Positions 54,638 through 63,443 of a stretch of DNA of 64,000 bases are shown piece after piece. The position numbers and the translations under genes were made by a program. Location: contig CAWEZI010000005.1 in assembly GCA_963813525.1 (NCBI GenBank), positions 2,728,001-2,792,000 of the forward strand. The letters are read 5' to 3'. Every line of letters begins with the position of its first letter. Position 1 is the stretch's first letter. The stretch comes from Bog-756 sp963813525 (GTDB lineage: Bacteria > Actinomycetota > Acidimicrobiia > Acidimicrobiales > RAAP-2). The notes below the pieces were generated by a model. The model saw only the letters and a program-made list of their open reading frames with translations. It ran no database searches and was not told where the DNA came from.

Positions 54638-55270
54638 GTGAAGCTCTATCTCAGCTCTTATCGCATCGGTTCCGATCGAAACGCCCTGGCTGAGTTGGTC
54701 GAAACACCTGCGCGGGCAGGGATCATCTTCAATGCCCTTGATGGCTTTGCCGATCGTCCACGCATCTTTGCTCGGGAATCGGACGACCTGAGGGCACTTG
54801 GCTTCGAGTGTGAGGAACTGGATCTCCGTTCGTACTTCGATGATCCCGGGGGGCTCAGCGATCGCCTTAGCCATCTGCAGTTCCTCTGGGTCGTGGGCGG
54901 AAACACCTTTGTCTTGGCACGGGCGATGACGCAGTCCAGACTGGGAGAAGCCCTGTATGGGCCAATGTCGGACGGTCGCCTGGTCTACGGCGGATACAGC
55001 GCTGGCTCCTGTGCGGCGACCCCCGATCTCGAAGGGATCCACCTAATGGACGACCCCGAAGTTATTCCTCACGGGTATTCGGAGAATGTCACTCCACAGA
55101 CCCTCCGCCTGGTGCCTTGGCGGATAGTTCCTCACTGGCGGTCGGATCACCCCGAGAGTGCCGATGCGGAAAAGGCCGTTGAGTATCTCCGTCAATCAGG
55201 CTTGGACTTCCGAACATTGCATGACGGGGAGGCTTTGATAGTCGCAAATGGGGAGCCTCATTTCGTATGA
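54638..55270 (+). CDS. Peptidase E/type 1 glutamine-amidotransferase-like protein (S51)
   Basis: 210-residue protein starting MKLYLSSYRIGSDRNALAEL. The nucleophile elbow YGGYSAGSC near 118-125 gives Ser121, as in peptidase E (Asp-X dipeptidase). Preceding strand FLWVVGGNTFVLARAM fits the class I GATase fold. GTG start at 54638; the longer frame upstream is shadow. Isolated; it probably degrades Asp-X dipeptides or cyanophycin-like products. Confidence 0.78.
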   Translation: MKLYLSSYRIGSDRNALAELVETPARAGIIFNALDGFADRPRIFARESDDLRALGFECEELDLRSYFDDPGGLSDRLSHLQFLWVVGGNTFVLARAMTQSRLGEALYGPMSDGRLVYGGYSAGSCAATPDLEGIHLMDDPEVIPHGYSENVTPQTLRLVPWRIVPHWRSDHPESADAEKAVEYLRQSGLDFRTLHDGEALIVANGEPHFV

Positions 55271-55379
55271 CTGGGTGCCCCCGACCACCGGCAGAGGGCC
55301 GATTTATTCACGCCTCGGGCAGCAGGTTGCTTGCTGACGCGAGCGAGTTAGTTAGTGGGACACCCTGAGCCGGATTTCT

Positions 55380-56290
55380 TCAGCCGCCTGCCACAAAGGC
55401 CACGACGACATAAGCGGCGTGGCGGTCGAAGTTCTCTCGTCTCCGGTCATAGATCGTTGTGGTCCTGGGATCGGCGTGACGGGAAGCGATCTGGACATCC
55501 CTGAGAGGGACACCGGCGTCAAGAGCAGCCATGATGAAGGCGGCCCGGAGCATGTGGGGGTAGACGACCCCGAGCCCGGCCCGCTTGCCAATGGAGCGGA
55601 CCCAACGATGGGCAGTACGGCGATCCAGGCGATGACCGTCCTGTCGACGGAGGATCGGTCCTTCGGAGCGCTCCCCGATGACCAGGTCGAGAGTCCGGGC
55701 TGCTCTTGGGACGAGAGGTATGACCGCCGGCTTGCTGCCTTTGCCCATAATCCTCAGAGTACGGTGTCCGCGATCGACGGAGAAGTCCTGGATGTTGGTC
55801 CCGCAGGCTTCGCTCACCCTGAGGCCGTTGAGTCCGAGCAGCACTGCGAGAGCGGCATGGTCCCGATCGAATCGCTCTGCGGTGTAGAGAAACGTCCCGA
55901 ACTCTCGACGGTCGGGCCCTCGTCCCTCGGAAGGGTGGACCTTGGGTCAACGGATGTACTGGCCTGGATTGGCAGGAACCCGTCCGTCGATGTGGGCAAA
56001 GCGATAGAAGCCACAGACCGTCGACAATCTTCGGTCTATGGTCGAAGGGGCGAGCTGACACTCCTCCATTGAGGTGCGGTACAGCTCGATGTGGGGGCGC
56101 TTGGCTTCGAGGACCGCCAGTTGGGCGTTCGCAGCCCACTGGAAGAAGCACCGAAGGTCGTAGGGGTAGGCGTCCAAGGTCCTGCCGCTGTACTCGCCAG
56201 GAAGGCCGCTGCCGCCACCTGACCCTCGTCGAAGAATGGGTCCTCGGTCAGCATGGTGAGTGCAGCAGTGGACGGGTCGAGAATGGACAT
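55380..56290 (-). pseudogene. Tyrosine recombinase/integrase with one frameshift and one nonsense codon
   Basis: Minus-strand gene starts MSILDPSTAALTMLTEDPFF at 56290 (AGGAGGAAG upstream). Near 56200 one base is missing: FLA then EYSGRTLDAY is reached only after a shift. Next, the frame reads NPGQYIR and meets TGA at 55947-55949 where CGA (Arg) is expected, then PKVHPSEGRG continues in the same frame. The catalytic residues are all still present: Arg in GLRVSEAC, Lys in GKGSKP, HMLR, SRHADP and Tyr in IYDRRR. It was a full integrase and is now inactive as read. Confidence 0.8.
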
Positions 56291-56650
56291 GGCTTCCTCC
56301 TCTTGTCGGGACGACCAGCCAACACCTGCGCGTCAAAGTATGTCTCACTATGACGCTTGCGCTTGTTAGCACGGGCTCAGCGAGTGGCTGAATGACGCGG
56401 CCCCTCTGCCGGTGATGTGGGGCACCCTGTGCCTAGCCGGTAACCAGGAACGTTGTGGTCGGATCGCCTCGATACCCGCCCGCACATTTTCGGGTGGCAG
56501 GTCACTTCGGCACTGACTGCGAGTGCGCTCAGGATCAGGGCTGGGCCTTCCGACTTCTTCGACAGCGGGTGGGCGGTGCACTACCAAGCCGTGCACCGCC
56601 CACCCTGGCGGCCGGTTGCCGTCTATGTCCTCAACGGCAACGAGCTACCC

Positions 56651-57346
56651 TCAGACGCCGGTGAGGGTTACGTCGTCGACCCACCCCGAAGTGATGCCCG
56701 CTGCGCAGCCACCAACACCTGTACCGTTCAGCCACCAGGGGTGGAAGCTGGCAGTAAAGCTAGTTGAGGGATACGAACCCCATTGAACCGGCCCACTGAT
56801 CGTCCACGTCGCACCACCCGTGGTCAGACCGGCGGACATGGCGACACTTGGGTCGAGAATGGAGTCCCCCACAACGATGCCATGTGGCACTTTGTCCTTT
56901 GGAGGGAAGGGATAGGTTTTGGAGTTGTAGGCCAGGTTCGCGTTCCCAGGCCACGTGCCAGAAAGCGGGCAGGTGGTCGTGGGGAGTGCCGGGCCCGGCT
57001 CCTCGACGCTAAAGCTCAGAATAACGTCTGTAGGAAGCGGTGTCGCCGGGGTTGTTCCTGTAGTCGACGACGTGCACTTCGTCCCCTCCAACCACACGCT
57101 GATCATCATCGGAGCGTTCGGGGTCGAGCCCGATGCGGGCGAGTACCCGACCTCGCCGGAACCGGAGGCGCAATTGAACGTTCCGGCACCGACTACATCT
57201 GTTGCGGTTGCGGCGGCCTTCGGTGCGACTTTCCCCACGGCTACGTTGGTGGTCGCCACGACAATGCCGGTGGTGAGTAGGGAGGCACCAAAAGCCACCC
57301 CTACGATCGTCCGAGCTGTACGGGATAAACGTTTGCTTCTCAACAT
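56651..57346 (-). CDS. Secreted protein of unknown function
   Basis: 231-residue exported protein. Signal peptide about residues 1-38 (RTIVGVAFGASLLTTGIVVA core). The mature part is Thr/Ser/Pro/Gly-rich with an even spread of Cys (FNCASGSG, TKCTSS, TTTCPLSG, GGCAAG), which suggests two disulfides. The last third (SFHPWWLNGTGVGGC then VDDVTLTGV) looks beta-rich. AAGGAG six bases upstream fixes the ATG at 57346. No family recognised. Confidence 0.6.
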   Translation of the reverse strand: MLRSKRLSRTARTIVGVAFGASLLTTGIVVATTNVAVGKVAPKAAATATDVVGAGTFNCASGSGEVGYSPASGSTPNAPMMISVWLEGTKCTSSTTGTTPATPLPTDVILSFSVEEPGPALPTTTCPLSGTWPGNANLAYNSKTYPFPPKDKVPHGIVVGDSILDPSVAMSAGLTTGGATWTISGPVQWGSYPSTSFTASFHPWWLNGTGVGGCAAGITSGWVDDVTLTGV

Positions 57347-57891
57347 ATAGGGCTCCTTCGCTTGGGAATGCTCAGCGAGTGCAAGGCTTTGCGTGCTGAG
57401 CATCAGATACCCCTCGTCAATACGGAGGGACTAAATGACAACCTTGATTAGGTGCTCTCCGCCTTCCCGCCCCATCGCCTTTTACTTCCCGCCCCCGCGT
57501 TCTAACAGTGCGCCCGGTAGCTGTCAAGCGAAACGTAGGCAACAGCGGTTGAAGTAAAGCACTCGGTCGGCCACAGGTGCCCCGCATGTGCCGTTACACG
57601 GCAGGCATCGATCGCGAGCGCGGCCGACGGTCTGCCTCGTCCGTTCGGCTACTTCCCGCTTGGTTGAGCTTGGCGTCGCGAAGTCAGCTCGACCAAGCAC
57701 GCCACGAGGGAGACCAGAGGGCCGGACGCTCGAACTCAGGATGACGCGAACGACCCTAAGTTGGGGTTTGAATTAGGGACCGAACGTGCCCTAGCGATCG
57801 GACACGCGATGATAGCCCTGAACTGGGCGAATGTTGTATTTCTGACAACGGGTGGGAGCTAGAGTGTCCGGTTCCACGACTTGTGGACACC
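57347..57891. other. 545-bp spacer between secreted protein and IS481
   Basis: No gene recognised. The region just left of the IS481 repeat has a near copy of its inner sequence (GTGGACACC occurs at about 57883 and again at 57907). Confidence 0.4.
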
Positions 57892-59147
57892 ATGTCTCAG
57901 GACATCGTGGACACCTGCTGAGGTGGTGTTCATGGACCGTGCCCGTTATGCCGTTGATGCCGTGGTGGCGGAGGGCCGGTCGATCCGATCGGTGGCCTCC
58001 TCGCTCGACATGTCGAAGTCCTAGGTGGCCAAACAGGTAGGACCCTTCCGTTGTGGCGGGTACGAAGCGCTGGTTCCCAGGTCCACAGCACCCCATCGTC
58101 GCCCGACCCAGCTCGACGTGGAGATCGAGAACGAGATCGTCACCCTGTGCAAGCACCTGGATGAGGAGGGCCTCGACGCCGGCCCACTGACCATCCAGTA
58201 CCACCTCCGCCAACGGCACGGAACGGCCCCTGGACGCTCCACCATTCACCGGGTGCTCGTGCGGCGGGGATTCGTTACTCCGCAGCCCCAGAAGCGCCCA
58301 CGGACCTCTTGGACCCGGTTGGAGGCGCACCTGCCGAACGTGACCTGGCAGGCCGACATGACCCATTGGGTGATCGACGACGGGACCGAGGAGGGATGCA
58401 AGGTGGGGATCCTCGACTTCGTCGATGACTACTCCCGCATGGTGGTGGCCGCGGTGGCGATGCCGGTGGCAACTGCCGCCGACGTGGTCGCCACCTTCTA
58501 CCAAGCCGCGTCTACCTGGGGTTTTCCGGCCTCCATGTTGACGGACAACGGTTGCATCTTCACCGCTCAGTTCCGCAACGGTCGCTGTGGCTTCGAGACG
58601 GAGCTGGCCACATTGGGCATCCAGATCAAGCACGGCAAGCCCTACCATCCCCAGACCCAGGGAAAGATCGAGCGCTTCCACAAGACCTTGAAGCGATGGC
58701 TGCGCAAAAGGGACCGGGCTACGTCCATCGCCGAGCTCCAGGCCCAGGTCGACACCTTCGTCCGCTACTACAACGAGGAACGACCCCACTCGGCCCGGGG
58801 CATGGTCCCGCCCCGCCGGGCCTATGAGGCCCTGGCCAAGGCGGCGCCCGACCCGGAGAAATACCCGATGACGCCGCACACCCGGGTACGCCACGACAAG
58901 ATCGACAAGACCGGGGTCTTCACCCTCCGCCGCGGGACCAGGCTCCACCACATCGGGGTGGGTCGAGGGCACAAGGGCCGACGGGTCATCGTCCTCGTCT
59001 GCGACCTCGATGTCCGGGTCCTCACTGAGGATGGCGAGCTGCTCCGCCACCTCACCTTGGACCCGTCCAAGGACTATCAACCCATCACCAGCAGGCCCTG
59101 ATGGCCTACCCTTCATAGTTTCGTCTGTCCACGATGTGCTGAGACAT
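57892..59147 (+). mobile_element. IS481-family insertion sequence
   Basis: Left terminal repeat 57892-57913 and right repeat 59126-59147 are 22-base inverted repeats with one mismatch (CTCAGGACA against CTCAGCACA in the same orientation). Between them is one transposase gene. The element is about 1.26 kb and ends 7 bp from the tRNA-Val 3' end. Target duplication not identified. Confidence 0.8.
57932..59101 (+). pseudogene. IS481 transposase with an in-frame amber codon
   Basis: The ATG at 57932 starts MDRARYAVDAVVAEGRSIRS, an HTH. At 58022-58024 the frame hits TAG after LDMSKS. It then continues VAKQVGPFRCGG and a full DDE domain: WQADMTHWV (Asp), LTDNGCIF (Asp) and GKIERFHKTLKRW (Glu). TGG to TAG explains the stop. 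Restored length is 389 aa, normal for IS481. Internal reinitiation after the stop would lose the DNA-binding domain, so transposition is probably abolished. Confidence 0.85.
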
Positions 59148-59154
59148 CACAGGG

Positions 59155-59228
59155 TGGGCGCTAGAGGACTCGAACCTCCGACCTCAGCCGTGTGAAGGCT
59201 GCGCTCTAACCAACTGAGCTAAACGCCC
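59155..59228 (-). tRNA. tRNA-Val (anticodon CAC)
   Basis: Read on the minus strand, GGGCGTT pairs with AGCGCCC as a 7-bp acceptor stem with one G-U pair. TAGCTCAGTTGGTTAGAGC forms the D arm. The anticodon stem encloses loop TTCACAC, giving CAC, which reads GTG (Val). GGTTCGAGTCC is the T loop. The 3' bases after the discriminator A are CCC, so CCA is added after transcription. It borders an IS481 insertion. Confidence 0.92.
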
Positions 59229-59315
59229 CGACGCCGGTGGCCGGCGATAGTGGCCAGGCCGGGCAGGGTGACATGGTAGCCGCATCGCAAGATCCCGGGC
59301 TTCCGGAGCTCCATG

Positions 59316-60749
59316 TCAGCCCGCAGTGACGGTAACAGTTTCGGGGTAGAGCGGAGGCAGCGCATCGAATCCGAGTGCTGCCTCCAGAGCCGCGGCCGTC
59401 CGCAAGACCACCAAGTCGCCGTGCTGGGGCCCGATGAGCTGAATGCCCACCGGGATACCCTCGGCGGTCTGACCGGCGCACACCGTCGCCGCAGGCGAGC
59501 GGGTCATATTGAACGGGTAAGTGAATTTCACCCAATTGAAATCGGCCGTTCCATTGATCATGGCCGATCCTCCCAGCGCACGCGGCGGGGCAGCCGCCGC
59601 CGTCGTCGGCGTCATCAGAATGCGGGCGTCATGGAATACGTCGACCAACCGGAGGTTGAGCGTGTGACAGGTGTCCTCGGCCCGCACCAGATCGACGGCG
59701 CTGGTCGTCACTGCTCCTTCGATGACCATGGCCAGGATCGGATCGATCTCGTCAAAAGTGGGTGTGCCGCGAACGCCGCGATAGGTGCGCAAGTTGTAGA
59801 CCCCCGACAATGTCAGCCAATCGTCCACCGGATCGGCGTCGAACACCGTGTCGATCTCGACGATCTCGGTGCCCAAGGAAGCCATCACCTCGACAGCGTG
59901 CTCACAGATGGCACGGACTTCATCGTCCACCTCGGCATACCCGAGGGTGGGTGACCACGCCACCTTGCGCGGGGGTCGTGGCGCGTCGAGGGTGGCCAAC
60001 CAGGACGCCTCCGGACGGGGAAGGGATCGCAGATCGGTCGGATCGGGCCCGACGACAACGTCGAGTGCGGCGACGACATCGGCCAACCGGCGGGCCATCG
60101 GGCCTTTGGTCGAGAGGTTCTGCCAATCAGGAGCGTCGGCTCCCCCGCTGGGTACCCGACCGAGGGAGGGCTTCATGCCCGACAGGCCGCAGCTGGCCGA
60201 CGGGATGCGGATCGATCCTCCACCGTCTGATCCGGTGGCCAGGGGCACCATTCCCGAGGCCAGTGCAGCCGCGCTTCCGCCCGAGGAGCCGCCCGGTGAA
60301 TGGTCGTGATTCCACGGATTGAGGGTGGGACCGAAGACCGGGTTGTCGGTGTCGGCCTTCCACCCGAGCTCCGGCGTGTTCGTCTTGCCGATGACCACAC
60401 AGCCGGCAGCCACCAGACGGGCCACCAGGGGCGAATGCGACGCGGCCGGCGGATTGGTGACGAACGCCGGCGAACCATGAGATGTCACGAAGTTGGATGC
60501 ATCCTCCAGATCCTTCACCCCGAGGGGGATGCCGGCCAGAGGACCGGGGTCGATTCCGGCCGAAACCTTTTGGTCAACAGCGCTGGCCGCCGCTCGAGCG
60601 CTCTCTCCGTCAACTGCCACAAAGGCGTTGACAAGCGGATTGGAGTCTGCAATCCGGTCCAGCGCGTGATCGGTGAGCTCGAGCGCAGTGAGCTCTCCGC
60701 TGCGCACCTTCTGAGCCAATCCGGTGACCGATTCACGACGAAAGTCCAT
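59316..60749 (-). CDS. Amidase signature-family enzyme
   Basis: 477-residue amidase hydrolysing carboxamides. The Ser-cisSer-Lys triad is visible: Lys in GVKDLEDAS near 78-86, and HSPGGSSGGSAAALASGM near 150-167 followed by TGSDGGGSIRIPS near 172-184. The length is normal for GatA-like aryl or acyl amidases. The ATG at 60749 gives a clean start. Divergent from a VOC protein gene with 103 bp between. Substrate unknown; GatA itself is unlikely because no GatB or GatC neighbours are present. Confidence 0.85.
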   Translation of the reverse strand: MDFRRESVTGLAQKVRSGELTALELTDHALDRIADSNPLVNAFVAVDGESARAAASAVDQKVSAGIDPGPLAGIPLGVKDLEDASNFVTSHGSPAFVTNPPAASHSPLVARLVAAGCVVIGKTNTPELGWKADTDNPVFGPTLNPWNHDHSPGGSSGGSAAALASGMVPLATGSDGGGSIRIPSASCGLSGMKPSLGRVPSGGADAPDWQNLSTKGPMARRLADVVAALDVVVGPDPTDLRSLPRPEASWLATLDAPRPPRKVAWSPTLGYAEVDDEVRAICEHAVEVMASLGTEIVEIDTVFDADPVDDWLTLSGVYNLRTYRGVRGTPTFDEIDPILAMVIEGAVTTSAVDLVRAEDTCHTLNLRLVDVFHDARILMTPTTAAAAPPRALGGSAMINGTADFNWVKFTYPFNMTRSPAATVCAGQTAEGIPVGIQLIGPQHGDLVVLRTAAALEAALGFDALPPLYPETVTVTAG

Positions 60750-60852
60750 GACCGCGACCGTACTGGCGGCCACCTACCCCCACAAGGGGGTCCGAACGAG
60801 TCGGAAAGTGGCGCTTTCGACAACGACGCTGCGCTCCGGGCAACCTGTGTCG

Positions 60853-61749
60853 ATGGGCGCATCGACGATAGAGGGGGTCGTCCTCGACCACGTGGCTCAT
60901 GCTGTCCCCCGCTGGCAGACGGTCTGGGACCGATACGCCACCGATCTGGGAGCCCAATGGACCTCGGGGGGATTGTCCACCGGTTTCGCCCCCGGCCAGC
61001 TGCGGTTCGGCAACGGGGCGAAGCTCGAGATCCTCATGCCCAACGCCGTCAAGCTCAATAATTTCCTGCACCGGTTCCTGGTCCACAGCGGGCCGGGTCC
61101 GCATCACCTCACTTTCAAGGTCCCCGACCTGGACAGCGCCCTGACCCAAGTGACGGAGGCCGGATTCGAGCCCATTGGCATCGACATGAGCGACCGGCAG
61201 TGGATGGAAGCCTTCATCCACCCTCGCCAAGCCACAGGCGTCGTCGTGCAGCTGGCTCAGGCCCTCAACGACTGGGGCAGTCCCCCACCTGATGACTTCC
61301 CGGCTACACGTCGCCTGAGGAAGGACACCGACACCCCCGTACCACCGGCCTCCTTGCTGTGGGTCGTTCACGCCGTGGCCGTCACGACCGAGGCTCGCCC
61401 GCTGTTCGTCGACGTCCTCGGTGGCGAGATCGTCGATGACCGGCTCGACGATTTTGGCCATGCCACCTTGGACCTCAGCTGGGGTGGTCCACTGGGGCTG
61501 CGCCTGGTGGCATCCACCGCCGATGACGACGACCCCTTACGACCGTGGCTGGGCGACAGGAGGGGCCGCATCCACCATCTCGCACTGACTGCCGAGGAGC
61601 CCGAGCAGCTACCGGACAGTCGACCGGTGGCCCCGCCGTTTCCTGTGGGTTCGTCCGGTGCAGGTCCGGGCACCTTCCACCAAATCCCCCCGGACATGAA
61701 CGCCGGCCTGCGCCTGATCGTCGGACCGGCCGACGGGCGACCTGGCTGA
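60853..61749 (+). CDS. VOC-family protein (two-domain)
   Basis: 298-residue vicinal-oxygen-chelate protein. The first domain has LDHVAHAVPRWQTVWDRYA near 12-30 and PHHLTFKVPDLDSAL near 84-98, giving the metal-binding His pair. A second, weaker domain begins near LLWVVHAVAVTT. The overall form resembles methylmalonyl-CoA epimerase and glyoxalase-like proteins. The ATG at 60853 is chosen from the domain start. Next to the amidase, which it faces divergently. Substrate unknown. Confidence 0.78.
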   Translation: MGASTIEGVVLDHVAHAVPRWQTVWDRYATDLGAQWTSGGLSTGFAPGQLRFGNGAKLEILMPNAVKLNNFLHRFLVHSGPGPHHLTFKVPDLDSALTQVTEAGFEPIGIDMSDRQWMEAFIHPRQATGVVVQLAQALNDWGSPPPDDFPATRRLRKDTDTPVPPASLLWVVHAVAVTTEARPLFVDVLGGEIVDDRLDDFGHATLDLSWGGPLGLRLVASTADDDDPLRPWLGDRRGRIHHLALTAEEPEQLPDSRPVAPPFPVGSSGAGPGTFHQIPPDMNAGLRLIVGPADGRPG

Positions 61750-61896
61750 TCGGCTGTAATCGACAGCCGGGCAGCGTGTGGAGGCGGCCGCCGGCGCCGC
61801 TAATGGCATCGGTCAGCGCCAGTAGCCTTGGACAGCGAGGTCAGCCGTTGCGGCCGATCCGAAGACGACCAGACCGAACAGTCAGATGGTGACGAG

Positions 61897-62679
61897 ATGA
61901 CCGGGCAAGGTGGAGCGGGAGACGAGCGAGGACCGGCGTCCCCTTCACCGGCTGCGGCCGATGCCGGCGGGAACGAACACATCTCGTGGACTGAGCGATT
62001 GTGGCCGCGCCAACCAGCGACGACCAAAGGGGCGGGGGCAAAGCCCCGGGCCACTCCTTTGCCGCATGATTCCGGCTCATCCGCCCGGCCACCCTCCACC
62101 AAAAAGGCCGTCGAGAGACTGGACGACAAGGAGAGGAGACTCTCTCTGGCTGCCGCGGCGGCGGCATTCGTCCTCGGGGTCGGGGTCTACCTGCTGCAAA
62201 CCCAGGACAAGGTCCACTTCACCAAGAACCCCGACGCTCCGTTCACCTCCTTGATGCTGGCCTTGGCCTGCGGTGTGTTTCTGCTCGGATCCACGCTCAT
62301 CGGACGGCGGGCACCGGTCGGCTTCGTCGCCCTCCTCGCCTTCCTCATCTTCGGAACGACCTCGTTCGTGTTGGGACTACCGTTTCTTGCCTTGGCCATA
62401 TGGCTTCTGTGGCGCTCCTACAAGATTCAAAAGGAGGCCGCGGCCCGGGTCCGGGAAAGTCGGGCTAGCGCAGGAGGCGCGTCCAATTCGACAACACGGA
62501 CGGCGGGAGGCGGTACTTCCGGGACCTCGAAGGCCCCGACCAGGACATCCTCCTCCAAGGCTCGGGCGGCGGCCGCAGGGAGGCCGGAACCGAACAAGCG
62601 CTACACACCCAAACGTCCCCCGCCGCCAGCTCCCAAACCTTCGCGGCGGGAACGGAAGGCGGCCGAAACCCCTGAGTGA
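61897..62679 (+). CDS. Membrane protein with basic C-terminal tail, unknown
   Basis: 260-residue protein: polar N-terminus, three predicted membrane segments between about residues 80 and 170, then a long Ser/Ala/Arg/Lys/Pro-rich tail ending RREREKAAETPE-like sequence. The ATG at 61897 is preferred over a TTG at 61828; neither has a strong ribosome site. No domain recognised. Architecture suits a small envelope protein or a regulator of a nucleic-acid process, but that is speculation. Confidence 0.55.
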   Translation: MTGQGGAGDERGPASPSPAAADAGGNEHISWTERLWPRQPATTKGAGAKPRATPLPHDSGSSARPPSTKKAVERLDDKERRLSLAAAAAAFVLGVGVYLLQTQDKVHFTKNPDAPFTSLMLALACGVFLLGSTLIGRRAPVGFVALLAFLIFGTTSFVLGLPFLALAIWLLWRSYKIQKEAAARVRESRASAGGASNSTTRTAGGGTSGTSKAPTRTSSSKARAAAAGRPEPNKRYTPKRPPPPAPKPSRRERKAAETPE

Positions 62680-62727
62680 GGGAAGAGGACCGGACCGCCT
62701 CCGACCGAGCGGCCCCGTGGCGTCCCG

Positions 62728-63420
62728 CTAGCTCTGGTCCACCTGGGTGAGTAGAGCCGACCGCAGCAGTTCGAGAATCTCGTTCCTCCGACGGACCAGC
62801 GACCGGGCCGAGGGCTCTTCGCCAAAGGCCCGTAGCACCTCAACCTCGGTGAGCATGCCGATGACCGTCGAATAGATGGCTAGGAGCAGCAACCGCGGCT
62901 CGTGGCGTCGCATGTGACCGGCATCCATCTCGGCTTGGAGGAACTCGGAGGCCCGGCGGACAAGCGGGTCGAGGGCGTCGACCATCCGGGTGGCGGCCGG
63001 TGTACCGGTGCGGCCCATCTCGCGCACCAGACCGAGCAGTTCGGGTCGACGAGCGGCCAGCCGGAAGACTGATCGCACCACCGCCTCGACCCGGGCCCAC
63101 CCGGAGCCGGCCACGGCCAACGACGCCTCCAGTGCCGCCGACAGGTCGGCCGCGCTGCGATCGATGACCGCCTCCAACAGGATCTCCTTGGAGGGGAACC
63201 AGTAAAGAATCGTCTGCTTGCGAATCTCGAGACCTGCTGCCAGGTTGTCCAGCGACGACGCCTCGTAGCCCTTGGTGGCGAAAGAGGCAAGAGCAGCGTC
63301 GAGGATGCGGTCGGAGGTCGTCGGGACATCGGTGGGCGAGGTGTGCCGGACCGGAGCGGCCCGGGGCCGGCTCCGATCACGCCTGCCTTCGGGCTGCTCT
63401 CCCATGGTCGACGTGCTCAC
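62728..63420 (-). CDS. TetR-family regulator
   Basis: 230-residue TetR protein with an N-terminal disordered arm of about 35 residues. HTH: SDRILDAALASFATKGYEAS near 36-55, DNLAAGLEIRKQTILYWF near 58-75, PSKEILLEAVI. The GTG at 63420 abuts a palindrome; an ATG at 63405 is an alternative. It is divergent from a fatty acyl-CoA reductase gene and probably represses it and itself through the palindrome. Confidence 0.85.
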   Translation of the reverse strand: MSTSTMGEQPEGRRDRSRPRAAPVRHTSPTDVPTTSDRILDAALASFATKGYEASSLDNLAAGLEIRKQTILYWFPSKEILLEAVIDRSAADLSAALEASLAVAGSGWARVEAVVRSVFRLAARRPELLGLVREMGRTGTPAATRMVDALDPLVRRASEFLQAEMDAGHMRRHEPRLLLLAIYSTVIGMLTEVEVLRAFGEEPSARSLVRRRNEILELLRSALLTQVDQS

Positions 63421-63421
63421 T

Positions 63422-63433
63422 TACCATATGGTA
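63422..63433. promoter_or_regulatory. Perfect 12-bp palindrome, probable TetR operator
   Basis: TACCATATGGTA at 63422-63433 is self-complementary. It lies one base from the TetR start codon (63420) and 10 bases from the GTG of the divergent reductase (63444). Promoter and operator must overlap in this 23-bp gap, and leaderless transcripts are likely. Confidence 0.6.
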
Positions 63434-63443
63434 GACAGATTGG

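Noticed and set aside
57720..57745. CTCGAAC match to the tRNA-Val 3' region as an attachment-site repeat
   Set aside because: Only about 7 bases agree, which is expected by chance.
59316..60749. GatA subunit of the tRNA amidotransferase
   Set aside because: No GatB or GatC gene is adjacent, and the signature fits general amidases equally well.
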